A DNA stretch of 9,079 nt from UBA9926 sp913052075 (GCA_913052075.1 CAJXDD010000108.1:1-9079); one strand, 5' to 3'; counted from the first letter of the stretch, positions 1 to 7,710 are shown. Notes: generated by a model from the letters alone, not told the origin. Program-made: numbers and translations.

Positions 1-2
1 AA

Positions 3-887
3 GGAAAAATTGAGATCGAAGCCAATGTCAGAGGGCACGATGTTTATATTTTTCAGAGCATGGTCGGAGAACAAGACGACAAAAGCATCTACGATCGTTT
101 CATTATGTTGTTGCATGCCGTTGAGGCAGCGGCGCTCTCCGATGCCCAGTACATCACAGCGGTGACGCCCTACTATCCCGGCGCAAGGCAAGACAAAAGG
201 AAGGGTCGGACTCGAGAAGGAATCAGTGCTGGCCTCTTTGCGAGGATGCTACAAAGCGCCGGTGCCGACCGAGTCGTCACCGTAGAAATTCACAATGATT
301 CGATCGCTGGAATGTTCAATCCATCGCAGGCTCACCTTGAGAACATTTTTCTCACTAAACAGTTTGCACCATGGCTGGCAGAGCAGGGGCACAAGGCGGA
401 TGTGGTCGTCTCCCCTGATGTGGGCTATCTCGAAAATGCGCGACTCTACGCTGAGGAACTGTCCGCTGACCTTGCCGCCCTGTCTAAGGAACGCGATTAC
501 TCAAAACCCAACTCGGTTTTACGCTCGACCTTGATTGGCGAAGTGGAAGGGCGAGACGTCCTGCTGGTCGACGACATTATCGACACTGCAGGGTCAGTAG
601 TTTCGGCCGTCTCAGAGTTACTGGAGCGCGGCGCTCACAACATCACCGTCGCCTGTGTGCACCCCGTCTTCTCCGGCCCCGCTTGGGAACGCCTTCGCGA
701 GCTGAAAGCCCGTTCCGAGAAAGAGCAATGGTCGTTTAAGCTAGTCGGCACTAGCTCGATCCACCACCCTAACGCACCTAATTGGTATCAGCCTTTTCCA
801 ATCGAACCATTAGTTGCAGCAGTCCTTGAAAAAATCAATCTTCGGGGCAGCGTTTCGGGCGTGCAAAATCCTACGCGCGCACCTTGA
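3..887 (+). CDS. prs: Ribose-phosphate pyrophosphokinase (PRPP synthetase), 5'-truncated by the window edge
   Basis: The enzyme makes PRPP from ribose 5-phosphate and ATP in the cytoplasm, for purine, pyrimidine, NAD, His and Trp synthesis. The frame is open from base 3 and already shows the family's conserved N-terminal stretch (GKIEIEANVRGHDVYIFQS), so the ATG at base 60 is internal. Comparison with E. coli Prs suggests about 35-40 residues lie outside the window. In the visible 294 residues: the catalytic-loop motif ARQDKR (about 61-66), the conserved His in VTVEIHND (about 97), VVVSPDVG (about 135-142), and the PRPP-binding loop VDDIIDTAGS (about 189-198). Two features differ from the standard bacterial enzyme: the segment after ARQDKR is KGRTREGISA instead of the usual RxxRxPITAK type, and the C-terminal part carries extra residues around SIHHPNAPNWYQPFP. 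The fold assignment is firm; whether this is the main Prs or a paralogue is open. ileS follows after 114 bases. Confidence 0.93.
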   Translation, partial: GKIEIEANVRGHDVYIFQSMVGEQDDKSIYDRFIMLLHAVEAAALSDAQYITAVTPYYPGARQDKRKGRTREGISAGLFARMLQSAGADRVVTVEIHNDSIAGMFNPSQAHLENIFLTKQFAPWLAEQGHKADVVVSPDVGYLENARLYAEELSADLAALSKERDYSKPNSVLRSTLIGEVEGRDVLLVDDIIDTAGSVVSAVSELLERGAHNITVACVHPVFSGPAWERLRELKARSEKEQWSFKLVGTSSIHHPNAPNWYQPFPIEPLVAAVLEKINLRGSVSGVQNPTRAP

Positions 888-892
888 CTGGC

Positions 893-920
893 TTGACACC
901 AAGGTACCGCTCGCTATGCT
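893..920 (+). promoter_or_regulatory. Sigma70-type promoter for ileS
   Basis: An exact TTGACA -35 box (893-898) is followed after 16 bases by TATGCT (915-920), which matches four of six positions of the -10 consensus. It begins 5 bases after the prs stop codon. The predicted transcript would start near base 927, giving ileS a leader of about 75 nt. This suggests ileS can be transcribed independently of prs. It is a consensus match only. Confidence 0.55.
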
Positions 921-960
921 TGCGCCCCATCAAAATCCCTTCAGCCACCGACTTTTCATC

Positions 961-976
961 GAGGCGCTGACGCCTC
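961..976 (+). other. GC-rich hairpin in the ileS leader
   Basis: GAGGCG (961-966) and CGCCTC (971-976) are perfect complements around a CTGA tetraloop, giving a compact 6-bp stem with five G-C pairs. It sits inside the predicted ileS leader, 17 bases upstream of the ribosome binding site. No run of T follows, so it is not an intrinsic terminator. It could stabilise the mRNA or affect translation; no function is shown by the sequence. Confidence 0.4.
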
Positions 977-1001
977 CATATCACGAACTCATTGGAGCCC
1001 C

Positions 1002-4000
1002 ATGAGCAAGTCCATCGAGAGCAATCCTGATCATGACAATTTCTCGTTTGTCGAGTCTGAGCATGACATCCTCGAGTTCTGGGAGCGCGAAGCGATCTTT
1101 CAGCAGAGTCTTGATCAAACCAAAGACGGGGCACCTTACATTTTTTACGATGGTCCCCCATTTGCCACGGGTCTGCCCCATCATGGGCACCTGGTAGGGT
1201 CGATCTTAAAGGACGTCGTCCCACGCTACTTCACCATGCAAGGACGCTACGTCCAAAGGCGCTTTGGTTGGGACTGTCATGGACTCCCCATCGAGCACGA
1301 AATCGACAAGTCGCTTGGAATGTCCTCGAGCGAGGCCGTCGAAAAACTTGGCGTCAAGGGCTACAACGACGAGTGCCGCTCAATTATCTCTCGATACACG
1401 CAAGAGTGGCGTAAAACCATTACTCGTATTGGCCGATGGGTCGACTTTGATAACGATTACAAAACCATGGAACCCTGGTACATGGAGTCCGTATGGTGGG
1501 TTGTTAAGAAACTGTGGGACAAGGGACTGATTTATCGTGGCGAGAAAGTCGTTCCATTTTCCACCGCGCTCGGCACCGTGTTATCTAATTTCGAAGCAGG
1601 CAGTAATTACCAGGATACCCAAGACCCAGCGGTTACTGTGCTGTTTAAGGTCAATGATGACGACACCTTCCTCGCCGCCTGGACGACAACGCCTTGGACA
1701 CTACCGTCCAATCTCGGTTTGTGTGTCGGCCCCGACATCGATTACGTCAAAGTCTTTGACGAAACCATAGGCGCGCATATCATTTTGGCAGAGGCTCGAC
1801 TATCCGCCTACGAGACAGACAAGACGCTCATACCGGTCGAGCAAATGAAAGGCAGTGCGCTAGCTGGCTTGAGGTACGAGCCCTTGTTTCCTTACTTCGC
1901 GGAGCAGGAGTACTTAGGCGCTTTCCAAGTACTGGTTGATGACTACGTCACAACAGAAGCAGGGACTGGCATCGTCCATCAAGCACCCGCATTCGGCGAG
2001 GACGATTTCCGTGTCTTCAAAGCCGCTGGCGTTACCGCGATGGCGTGCCCCGTTGATATGGCAGGTCAGTTCATCGCACCTGTAACCGATTTTGAGGGGC
2101 TTCATGTTAAAAAAGCCGATCGGCAGATTATCCGCCACCTCAAAGACCAAGGGTCTCTTTACAGACAAGAGGTCATACAGCACAGCTATCCGTTTTGCCC
2201 GCGATCAGACACCCCCATCATCTATCGGACCATTGACTCATGGTACGTGGAAGTGGAGGAACATAGGAAAAAACTCACACGCTTGAACGAGCAGATCCAT
2301 TGGGTTCCCGAGCACATCCAGCAGGGGCGAATGGGCAACTGGCTAAAAGGCGCGACCGATTGGGCCATCTCGCGCAACCGATACTGGGGCACGCCGCTAC
2401 CCATTTGGATTAATGACGAAACAGGGTCAATGCACTGCATCGGTTCCATTGACGAGCTCGCACAACTGACGGGTCACCGGGTGACAGACCTTCACAGAGA
2501 ATATGTGGACCATCTCACTTTCCAGCGGGAGGGAGAGCCAGGGACTTATCGGCGAATTGAGGAAGTGCTGGACTGCTGGTTTGAATCCGGGTCCATGCCC
2601 TACGCACAGCTGCATTACCCATTCGAGAATGAAACGCTTTTCGAGCAGGGATTCCCGGCTGAATTCATCGCAGAAGGCCTTGATCAAACACGGGGATGGT
2701 TCTACACCCTGATCGTTCTAGGCGCCGCGCTTTACGATACTCACCCCTTCAAAAACGTCATCGTCAACGGCATCGTCATGGCTGAAGACGGCAAGAAGAT
2801 GTCCAAACGGCTGCGGAATTACACGCCGCCCGATGAATTGATGGAGCGCTACGGAGCCGATGCGTTGCGCCTTTATTTGATCAATTCAGGTCTTGTGCGC
2901 GCTGAAGAGCAACGTTTTTCGGATGAGGCCGTCAAAGACATGATTCGCAGGGCGCTCCTCCCATGGCTTAACGCTTACCGGTTCTTGAAAACCTATACCG
3001 ACATCGATGGCTGGTCGCCGGACCAACACGAAGCGACGACATCTGACAACATCATGGATCAATGGATCCTATCTCGATTGCAATCGCTCAAAGCGAATAT
3101 CAGCAAGGAAATGGAGCAATACCACCTTTATAACGTGGTCCCCGCACTGTTTGACTTCATCGAGGATTTAACCAATTGGTACATCCGCCTGAACCGAGCC
3201 AGGTTCTGGGTAGAGTCCGTCACTGATGACAAACTGTCAGCCTACGCAACCTTGCACCAGGTGGTTCTGGAACTCAGCCTGTGTATGGCGCCGTTCGCGC
3301 CATTTTTGGCCGAGCGAATGTATCAATCACTACCGAAGAAGTCTGATGCGGCGAAATCTGTTCATCTCTGCAACTATCCGACACCGAATGAATCCATGAT
3401 TCGAACGCTCCTCGAGCAAGCCGTCTCCCGAATGCAAAGCGTAATTTTGCTAGGCCGCCAGAAGCGCAATCAGGCCAAAGTAAAAACCAAGTTCCCGCTC
3501 GCTAACCTGACGGTCATTCACGAAGATCAAGCATTGCTAGACGAGATCAAGCGGCTTGAGCATTACCTCTCAACAGAGCTGAACGTGAAGACTGTTACCT
3601 ATGAGACCGACGAGTCTAGATTCATTAATCTCTACGCTAAACCGAATTCTCCGGTGCTCGGAAAGCGGTTCGGCGCCGCGTTTAAGGACATCAAATCGAA
3701 AATCGAAGCCCTAGACCACCAAGCTATTAAGACATTTCTCGATGCTGAGAAACTGACCATCAACAACGAAACCTTCGGCGTCGATGACATATTGATCTTT
3801 CGCGAAGCTCGCGAGGGAACAGATACCGTCTCTGATCGATTCATGTCGATTGAGCTACGAACAGACCTCACCGAGGAGCTCATTGAGGAGGGGTTGGCGC
3901 GGGAGATAGTGAGTCGCATGCAGAAGCTCCGAAAGGAACTCGGTTTTAATGTCACCGATCGTATTCATACCGATATCGCGGCTGCACCATCACTCATAGC

Positions 4001-4154
4001 TGCATTTGCGGCGCACGAACAGTATGTCTGTAAAGAGACGCTAACCACGACGTTAACCATCTCTGATGAACTGGCTCAGCCCGATCTCAGCACCGATATC
4101 GACGGAGCCTACTTGCGTCTAGCGCTCAGAGTGATCGAGGCCCCATCCGGTTGA
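1002..4154 (+). CDS. ileS: Isoleucyl-tRNA synthetase, eukaryote-like IleS2 type
   Basis: Cytoplasmic class Ia synthetase that charges tRNA-Ile with isoleucine and edits mischarged valine. Visible signatures: the HIGH motif as HHGH (residues 60-63, in GLPHHGHL), RRFGWDCHGLPIEHEIDK just after it, the editing-domain WTTTPWTLPSN (from 227) and GTGIVHQAPAFGEDDF (321-336), SRNRYWGTPLPIW, and the KMSKS loop as KMSKR (599-603). The length of 1050 residues, the GLPHHGHL context, KMSKR and the absence of the C-terminal zinc-binding cysteine pairs of E. coli-type enzymes (about 940 residues) place it with eukaryotic cytosolic and bacterial IleS2 proteins. Members of that group are known for low mupirocin sensitivity; resistance here is inference. 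The start is supported by TTGGAG (992-997), with a short spacing of 4 bases. It has its own promoter and lacks the usual ribF and lspA neighbours. No frameshift or missing motif is seen. Confidence 0.97.
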   Translation: MSKSIESNPDHDNFSFVESEHDILEFWEREAIFQQSLDQTKDGAPYIFYDGPPFATGLPHHGHLVGSILKDVVPRYFTMQGRYVQRRFGWDCHGLPIEHEIDKSLGMSSSEAVEKLGVKGYNDECRSIISRYTQEWRKTITRIGRWVDFDNDYKTMEPWYMESVWWVVKKLWDKGLIYRGEKVVPFSTALGTVLSNFEAGSNYQDTQDPAVTVLFKVNDDDTFLAAWTTTPWTLPSNLGLCVGPDIDYVKVFDETIGAHIILAEARLSAYETDKTLIPVEQMKGSALAGLRYEPLFPYFAEQEYLGAFQVLVDDYVTTEAGTGIVHQAPAFGEDDFRVFKAAGVTAMACPVDMAGQFIAPVTDFEGLHVKKADRQIIRHLKDQGSLYRQEVIQHSYPFCPRSDTPIIYRTIDSWYVEVEEHRKKLTRLNEQIHWVPEHIQQGRMGNWLKGATDWAISRNRYWGTPLPIWINDETGSMHCIGSIDELAQLTGHRVTDLHREYVDHLTFQREGEPGTYRRIEEVLDCWFESGSMPYAQLHYPFENETLFEQGFPAEFIAEGLDQTRGWFYTLIVLGAALYDTHPFKNVIVNGIVMAEDGKKMSKRLRNYTPPDELMERYGADALRLYLINSGLVRAEEQRFSDEAVKDMIRRALLPWLNAYRFLKTYTDIDGWSPDQHEATTSDNIMDQWILSRLQSLKANISKEMEQYHLYNVVPALFDFIEDLTNWYIRLNRARFWVESVTDDKLSAYATLHQVVLELSLCMAPFAPFLAERMYQSLPKKSDAAKSVHLCNYPTPNESMIRTLLEQAVSRMQSVILLGRQKRNQAKVKTKFPLANLTVIHEDQALLDEIKRLEHYLSTELNVKTVTYETDESRFINLYAKPNSPVLGKRFGAAFKDIKSKIEALDHQAIKTFLDAEKLTINNETFGVDDILIFREAREGTDTVSDRFMSIELRTDLTEELIEEGLAREIVSRMQKLRKELGFNVTDRIHTDIAAAPSLIAAFAAHEQYVCKETLTTTLTISDELAQPDLSTDIDGAYLRLALRVIEAPSG

Positions 4155-4467
4155 GCAGCAGGCTGCGCCGCCTAGCGTTCAATACCCAACTGACCGATTC
4201 TTCGTTAACGGCCGCTGCTGAGTGTTCACCCAGCGAGACCAGCACTCAGCCCTTCATCTCACCATCCATTTGCGCAAGGATTCGATTGCTGTCGAAACAC
4301 CCAGACGCGATTGATTCAACGAAGGATCAATAGATCCGATTGGGTGGCCAGCGATGGTTCCGATCCGGATTAGCCAGCAAAAGATGATCCTCAACACATG
4401 CAGGGTCATGGCGCCATTTTTTATCATCGAATGGATTCCGTAAGCGCCGGTAGGGAAGCTGTGAGGA
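4155..4467. other. Gene-free gap between ileS and the amidase gene
   Basis: No convincing gene is seen in this stretch. It holds the stem-loop at 4217-4250, a small inverted repeat GGATC-AATA-GATCC (4324-4337) and a 10-base palindrome ATGGCGCCAT (4408-4417) followed by Ts. Minus-strand frames are partly open here, but none resembles a known family and the overlapping frames have no clear ribosome binding site. The length leaves room for a small RNA or a decayed gene, neither of which can be shown. Confidence 0.5.
4217..4250. other. Stem-loop downstream of ileS, possible transcript end
   Basis: GCTGAGTGTT (4217-4226) pairs with AGCACTCAGC (4241-4250) over 10 bp, with one G-U pair, around a 14-base loop. 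It begins 62 bases after the ileS stop. There is no T tract on either side, so it is not a standard intrinsic terminator. It may act as a 3' mRNA stabiliser or a processed end of the ileS transcript. The pairing is seen directly; the function is inference. Confidence 0.4.
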
Positions 4468-4496
4468 TTGAGCCATGGGACCATTGCTCTTATCAT
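4468..4496 (+). promoter_or_regulatory. Sigma70-type promoter for the amidase gene
   Basis: TTGAGC (4468-4473) and TATCAT (4491-4496) are separated by the ideal 17 bases and match the -35 consensus at four and the -10 consensus at five of six positions. Transcription would start near base 4503, leaving a leader of about 17 nt that still contains the AAAGGG ribosome binding site (4506-4511). The alternative upstream ATG at 4475 lies inside this promoter, which argues for the start at 4520. Confidence 0.55.
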
Positions 4497-4519
4497 CGAC
4501 CCAGCAAAGGGAATTTTTC

Positions 4520-5911
4520 ATGCCCCACTTCCTCAATCTCTCTCTATCATCCCTCAAGACCATGCTCGAGCGAGGTGAAACCACCTCGGTGCAGTTAGTC
4601 GAGCAGGCGCTCGAGGGTTTTGATCAGTTGAACCCACTGATCAATGCTGTGGTTACAACCCACCGTGAACTGAGTATTCGCTACGCTGAGAAGGCGGATA
4701 CGCTGCGAGCAAAAGGAGAAATCGTCGGCCCACTCCATGGTATTCCCATGACCATCAAAGACAGTCTCGACACCTTTGACATGAACACCACTTGGGGCAC
4801 CGTCGGTCGCAGAGCGCACAGGCCCGGACACGACGCTATAAGCGTTGCGAGACTCCGCACAGCGGGTGCCATTCTTGTGGGTAAAACCAACACGCCAGAA
4901 TTGACCCTGTCCTATCAGACCGACAATTCAATTTTTGGTCGAACCTCTAATCCACACGATATCGACCGAACTTCAGGCGGAAGCTCAGGCGGTGCAGCCG
5001 CGCTGATCGCCGCGGGCGGAACACCCATCGACTTAGGCACTGACACCGGCGGCAGCATTCGCTTGCCGGCTCATTTCTGCGGCGTATACGGCTTAAAACC
5101 CACTACCGGCCGCGTTCCCACAACAGGAAACGCTCTGCCAAGCACCGGATTACTCGCGCCCCTTAGCCAAATCGGACCACTCTCCCGCTCGCTCGAGGAT
5201 CTAACCCTCATCTACAAGATCATCCAGGGTCCGCACCATACAGACCCTTACACCTTAGATGCGCCAGACCGGGCTGCGACCGAAGAAGTTGCGCAGCTAC
5301 GAGTTGGTTTTTTCGCGGACCACGGCTTAGGCACGCCGAGCGGTGCGATTAAGGAGTCATTGAGCAGCCTGATCAACACCCTCGCTGACAAGGGTTGCGA
5401 CGTCCGTGAAATCAGGCCAGAGGGTATAGAAATGACGTCGATGCTGTACGGCCAATTGTTCAATGCCGACGGTCACGAAATGATAGCTGATCAACTCCAT
5501 GCCTCGGGTACCGAAACGCCGTCACTCAGTTTGCAGCGTATCCTTAGCCAGCCAAAATCACAGTTAAGTGCGAGCGAACTCAGCCATTTGATCTCCCTTT
5601 GGGACGGTTACCGAAGCAGTATGCGAAGCGTGTTTGAGTCAGTTGACGTTATCCTTTGTCCAGTCAACGGCCGAACCGCCCTACTACACGATGAAGAGGA
5701 AAACCCCTACGACTACCTCTACACCCAGGCCTTCAACCTAACGGGCTGGCCTGGGCTCAGTATGCCATCGGCGACCGATGAAAAAGGGTTGCCTGTCGGC
5801 ATTCAAATTGTTGCTCCGCCGCTCATGGAGGAGCGATGCTTGTCCGTTGCTCGGTTCCTCGAGGCTAATCTCGAGCCACTGTCAAAGCCCAAGGTTTATC
5901 TCGAATCCTAA
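4520..5911 (+). CDS. Amidase-signature family hydrolase (FAAH/GatA-like), stand-alone
   Basis: A 463-residue serine hydrolase that cleaves carboxylic amides; the substrate cannot be told from the sequence. The Ser-cisSer-Lys triad is complete: Lys80 in PMTIKDS, Ser155 in TSGGSSGG, and the nucleophile Ser179 in GTDTGGSIRLP, with the 24-residue Ser-Ser spacing typical of the family. GVYGLKPTTGRVP follows, and the C-terminal FNLTGWPGLSMPSA and GLPVGIQIV blocks are also typical. It has no signal peptide, so it is probably cytoplasmic. It is unlikely to be GatA of the tRNA amidotransferase, since gatB and gatC are absent nearby. The start at 4520 is chosen because AAAGGG lies 8 bases upstream and the protein then begins MPHFLNLSLSSLKTML, as family members do; an in-frame ATG at 4475, also preceded by GAGG, would add 15 unlikely residues. 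It appears monocistronic, with long gaps on both sides. Confidence 0.93.
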   Translation: MPHFLNLSLSSLKTMLERGETTSVQLVEQALEGFDQLNPLINAVVTTHRELSIRYAEKADTLRAKGEIVGPLHGIPMTIKDSLDTFDMNTTWGTVGRRAHRPGHDAISVARLRTAGAILVGKTNTPELTLSYQTDNSIFGRTSNPHDIDRTSGGSSGGAAALIAAGGTPIDLGTDTGGSIRLPAHFCGVYGLKPTTGRVPTTGNALPSTGLLAPLSQIGPLSRSLEDLTLIYKIIQGPHHTDPYTLDAPDRAATEEVAQLRVGFFADHGLGTPSGAIKESLSSLINTLADKGCDVREIRPEGIEMTSMLYGQLFNADGHEMIADQLHASGTETPSLSLQRILSQPKSQLSASELSHLISLWDGYRSSMRSVFESVDVILCPVNGRTALLHDEEENPYDYLYTQAFNLTGWPGLSMPSATDEKGLPVGIQIVAPPLMEERCLSVARFLEANLEPLSKPKVYLES

Positions 5912-6277
5912 ACGTAAAATTAAGCGGTGTCTTCGATCGATAACGGACCTACAGCAAGCACATTTTGCAGCCCCAATTATTGGGCCCAGATTCTCAAACC
6001 AGAGCAAACTAGACCTAAGCAATCACGTCTAACGGGTGTAGACCCAGCGGCAGTGAAGCGGACGGGTAGGACTAATGATCAAGTTGCTAGCCACAAGCGA
6101 CAGATTTTCAAGGAATACACGTATCACTGGTTATCTATCAATTGAGTCAGCCCAATGTATCTCTCCAGCGAGCCTCGATAGGATAGTTGCCAGGCACGAC
6201 GGATCAACAGGTATGGCTAATCAGCTTCGATGTGCGTAAAGTAAGCCCCCCTTCGCAAAACGCTGAGGGATGTGGAC
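5912..6277. other. Gene-free gap between the amidase gene and tolC
   Basis: I see no recognisable gene in this stretch. It contains a perfect 13-base odd palindrome, CCCAAT-T-ATTGGG (5972-5984), which has the symmetry of a regulator binding site but no recognised owner, and a 5-bp inverted repeat GTCTA/TAGAC near 6026-6042. No intrinsic terminator for the amidase transcript and no strong sigma70 promoter for tolC are evident; TTGCCA at 6187 has no well-placed -10 box. The tolC frame stays open back to base 6187, but without a good start codon or signal sequence. Confidence 0.45.
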
Positions 6278-6370
6278 ATGAAAGCGACAAATTACGTACC
6301 ACTCCTACTTTTTTTTGTCCTCGATGGGACGCACCTTTTCAGGATATGGATGCCATGCGGACGTTACTGA
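6278..6370 (+). CDS. Possible small leader ORF overlapping the tolC start (30 codons)
   Basis: An ATG at 6278 is preceded by a strong ribosome binding site, GAGGGA (6265-6270), at 7 bases, better than that of tolC itself. It encodes 30 residues beginning MKATNYVPLLLFFVLDG, with a short hydrophobic run (residues 6-15), and stops at 6370, 16 bases inside tolC in another frame. This layout suits translational coupling, in which ribosomes ending the small ORF restart at the tolC ATG. The ORF contains a run of eight T (6309-6316) that forms the slippery heptamer T-TTT-TTT in its reading frame; a -1 slip would enter the tolC frame. No homologue is recognised. A chance ORF remains quite possible. 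Confidence 0.35.
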   Translation: MKATNYVPLLLFFVLDGTHLFRIWMPCGRY

Positions 6371-7710
6371 TCCTTGTCATTGCAAGCTTATTATCTGGCA
6401 CCGCGCGAGCGGAGGCCGTCAATCTCGCAGAAGTCTATCAGCTCGCAATTCAAAACGATCCTCAAATTGGCGCAGCAGAGGCTGCTTACCTTGCACGCAG
6501 CGAAATCGTGCCTCAAACGCGTGCAGGCTTACTTCCCAGTATCGTGCTTTCAGGCAGCTATTCTGAGGAAAACCGGTCTTACCCGGGAGTTCCTGAAAGT
6601 GTAGCGCCAAGCTCAAGTTTCCCCACGGAAAGATTATCAGCTGGAATGAACCAACCTTTGTTTAGGGCAGATCGGTGGTTTCAATATCAACAAGCAAAAG
6701 CGATACGCACGCAGGCTGGCGCCATTCGAGATGGAGAAGGACTTGAGCTGATTGTTCGGGTAGCGGACACCTACTTCACGATTCTTGAGCGCCAAGACGG
6801 CCTGAATGCTGCTATGGCTGAGCAGAACGCAGTCAAACGCCAACTAGAACAAGTCCAACAGCGTTTTGACGTTGGTTTAGTTGCCATCACTGACGTTCTA
6901 GAATCTAGGGCTGGTTTCGACAGCGCAACGGTTAACGTCATTGAGGCTGAGGGTGCTCAAACACGGAGCTTTGAGCCACTCGTGCGACTCACGGGGCGGA
7001 CTTTCGATGAAATCTATCCCCTGCAACAGGCCTTTCCTGTTCGCTCACCGGAGCCCGCTAATGAAGAGGCGTGGGTTAATGCAGCGATGGCAAGCAACGC
7101 ACTGGTGCTGCAAGCTAAAGCTGGCGTCGAGGCTGCGCGAAAACAAGTCCGAATCAATCAGTCTCGGCACTTACCGACACTGGATGCCCAAGTCTCATGG
7201 TCGAATCAAAAGACTGACAACACGGTCTTTTCGCTGCCAGAAGTAGAATCTGAGTTTTACGCGGTTAACCTAACGATTCCCGTCTTTTCAGGTGGGGCGA
7301 CGCGCTCCGGCGTTAAACAGGCACAATTTCAGCTGGACGAGGCGCAGAACAACTTAGATCTAGTTGAGCGACAGACGGCAGAAAACACCCGCGCACTGTT
7401 CTCAGCGATTAATACTGACGTAGCGCGAGTTAAAGCCAGACTTCAAGGAATCGAATCAAGCCGATCAGCACTCGCCGCGACCCAAACAGGGTATGAAGTA
7501 GGCACCCGAAATATTGTCGATGTGCTGCTCGCTCAGCAGCGACTTTTCCTCTCTGAATTTCAATTCGCAAGCGCTCGTTACCAATACATCAAAAATACTC
7601 TGCGATTGAAGCAGCTTGTTGGCAGCCTCGACCAACAGGATCTTGTTGAACTCAACCGGTTTATTGATGTCAGTAGGTCTGTGACTCAGGTCAAACCCTT
7701 GGAACGATAG
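6355..7710 (+). CDS. tolC: TolC-family outer-membrane efflux/type I secretion channel
   Basis: Trimeric outer-membrane and periplasmic-tunnel protein that serves as the exit duct for tripartite efflux pumps or type I secretion. With the start at 6355 it has 451 residues (E. coli TolC has 493) and a clean signal peptide, MRTLLILVIASLLSGTARA, cleaved near residue 19. Two outer-membrane-efflux repeats follow; their paired hallmark motifs are VGLVAITDVLES (from about 173) and VGTRNIVDVLLAQQRL (from about 382). The end, LRLKQLVGSLDQQDLVELN, is typical of the TolC branch. The start at 6355 is chosen because AGGA (6341-6344) lies 10 bases upstream and it gives the signal peptide directly; ATG 6346 is too close to that site, and TTG 6187 would add 56 residues ahead of the signal peptide. 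No membrane-fusion or inner-membrane pump gene is in the window, so its partners are unknown. The protease gene follows after 37 bases. Confidence 0.93.
   Translation: MRTLLILVIASLLSGTARAEAVNLAEVYQLAIQNDPQIGAAEAAYLARSEIVPQTRAGLLPSIVLSGSYSEENRSYPGVPESVAPSSSFPTERLSAGMNQPLFRADRWFQYQQAKAIRTQAGAIRDGEGLELIVRVADTYFTILERQDGLNAAMAEQNAVKRQLEQVQQRFDVGLVAITDVLESRAGFDSATVNVIEAEGAQTRSFEPLVRLTGRTFDEIYPLQQAFPVRSPEPANEEAWVNAAMASNALVLQAKAGVEAARKQVRINQSRHLPTLDAQVSWSNQKTDNTVFSLPEVESEFYAVNLTIPVFSGGATRSGVKQAQFQLDEAQNNLDLVERQTAENTRALFSAINTDVARVKARLQGIESSRSALAATQTGYEVGTRNIVDVLLAQQRLFLSEFQFASARYQYIKNTLRLKQLVGSLDQQDLVELNRFIDVSRSVTQVKPLER

Noticed and set aside
4353..4380. GGTTCCGATCC, resembling a tRNA T arm
   Set aside because: It does not fit the GTTCRA core, and no acceptor, D or anticodon arm can be built around it.
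4408..4422. Palindrome ATGGCGCCAT followed by six T, resembling a terminator
   Set aside because: The palindrome has no loop; allowing a loop leaves only about 3 bp of stem, too weak for termination.
4249..4584. Partly open minus-strand frames over the gap between ileS and the amidase gene, one ending LAQMDGEMKG after an internal stop
   Set aside because: No family resemblance, no ribosome binding site, an in-frame stop near 4327 and overlap with the real amidase start and promoter. A decayed gene cannot be excluded but is not supported.
5927..6145. 72-codon ORF starting with GTG after the amidase gene
   Set aside because: No ribosome binding site, no recognisable domain, and composition unlike the real genes nearby.
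6187..6354. Upstream TTG start for tolC giving a 507-residue protein
   Set aside because: It places 56 residues ahead of a clean signal peptide and has only a poorly spaced AGGA; the ATG at 6355 explains the sequence better.
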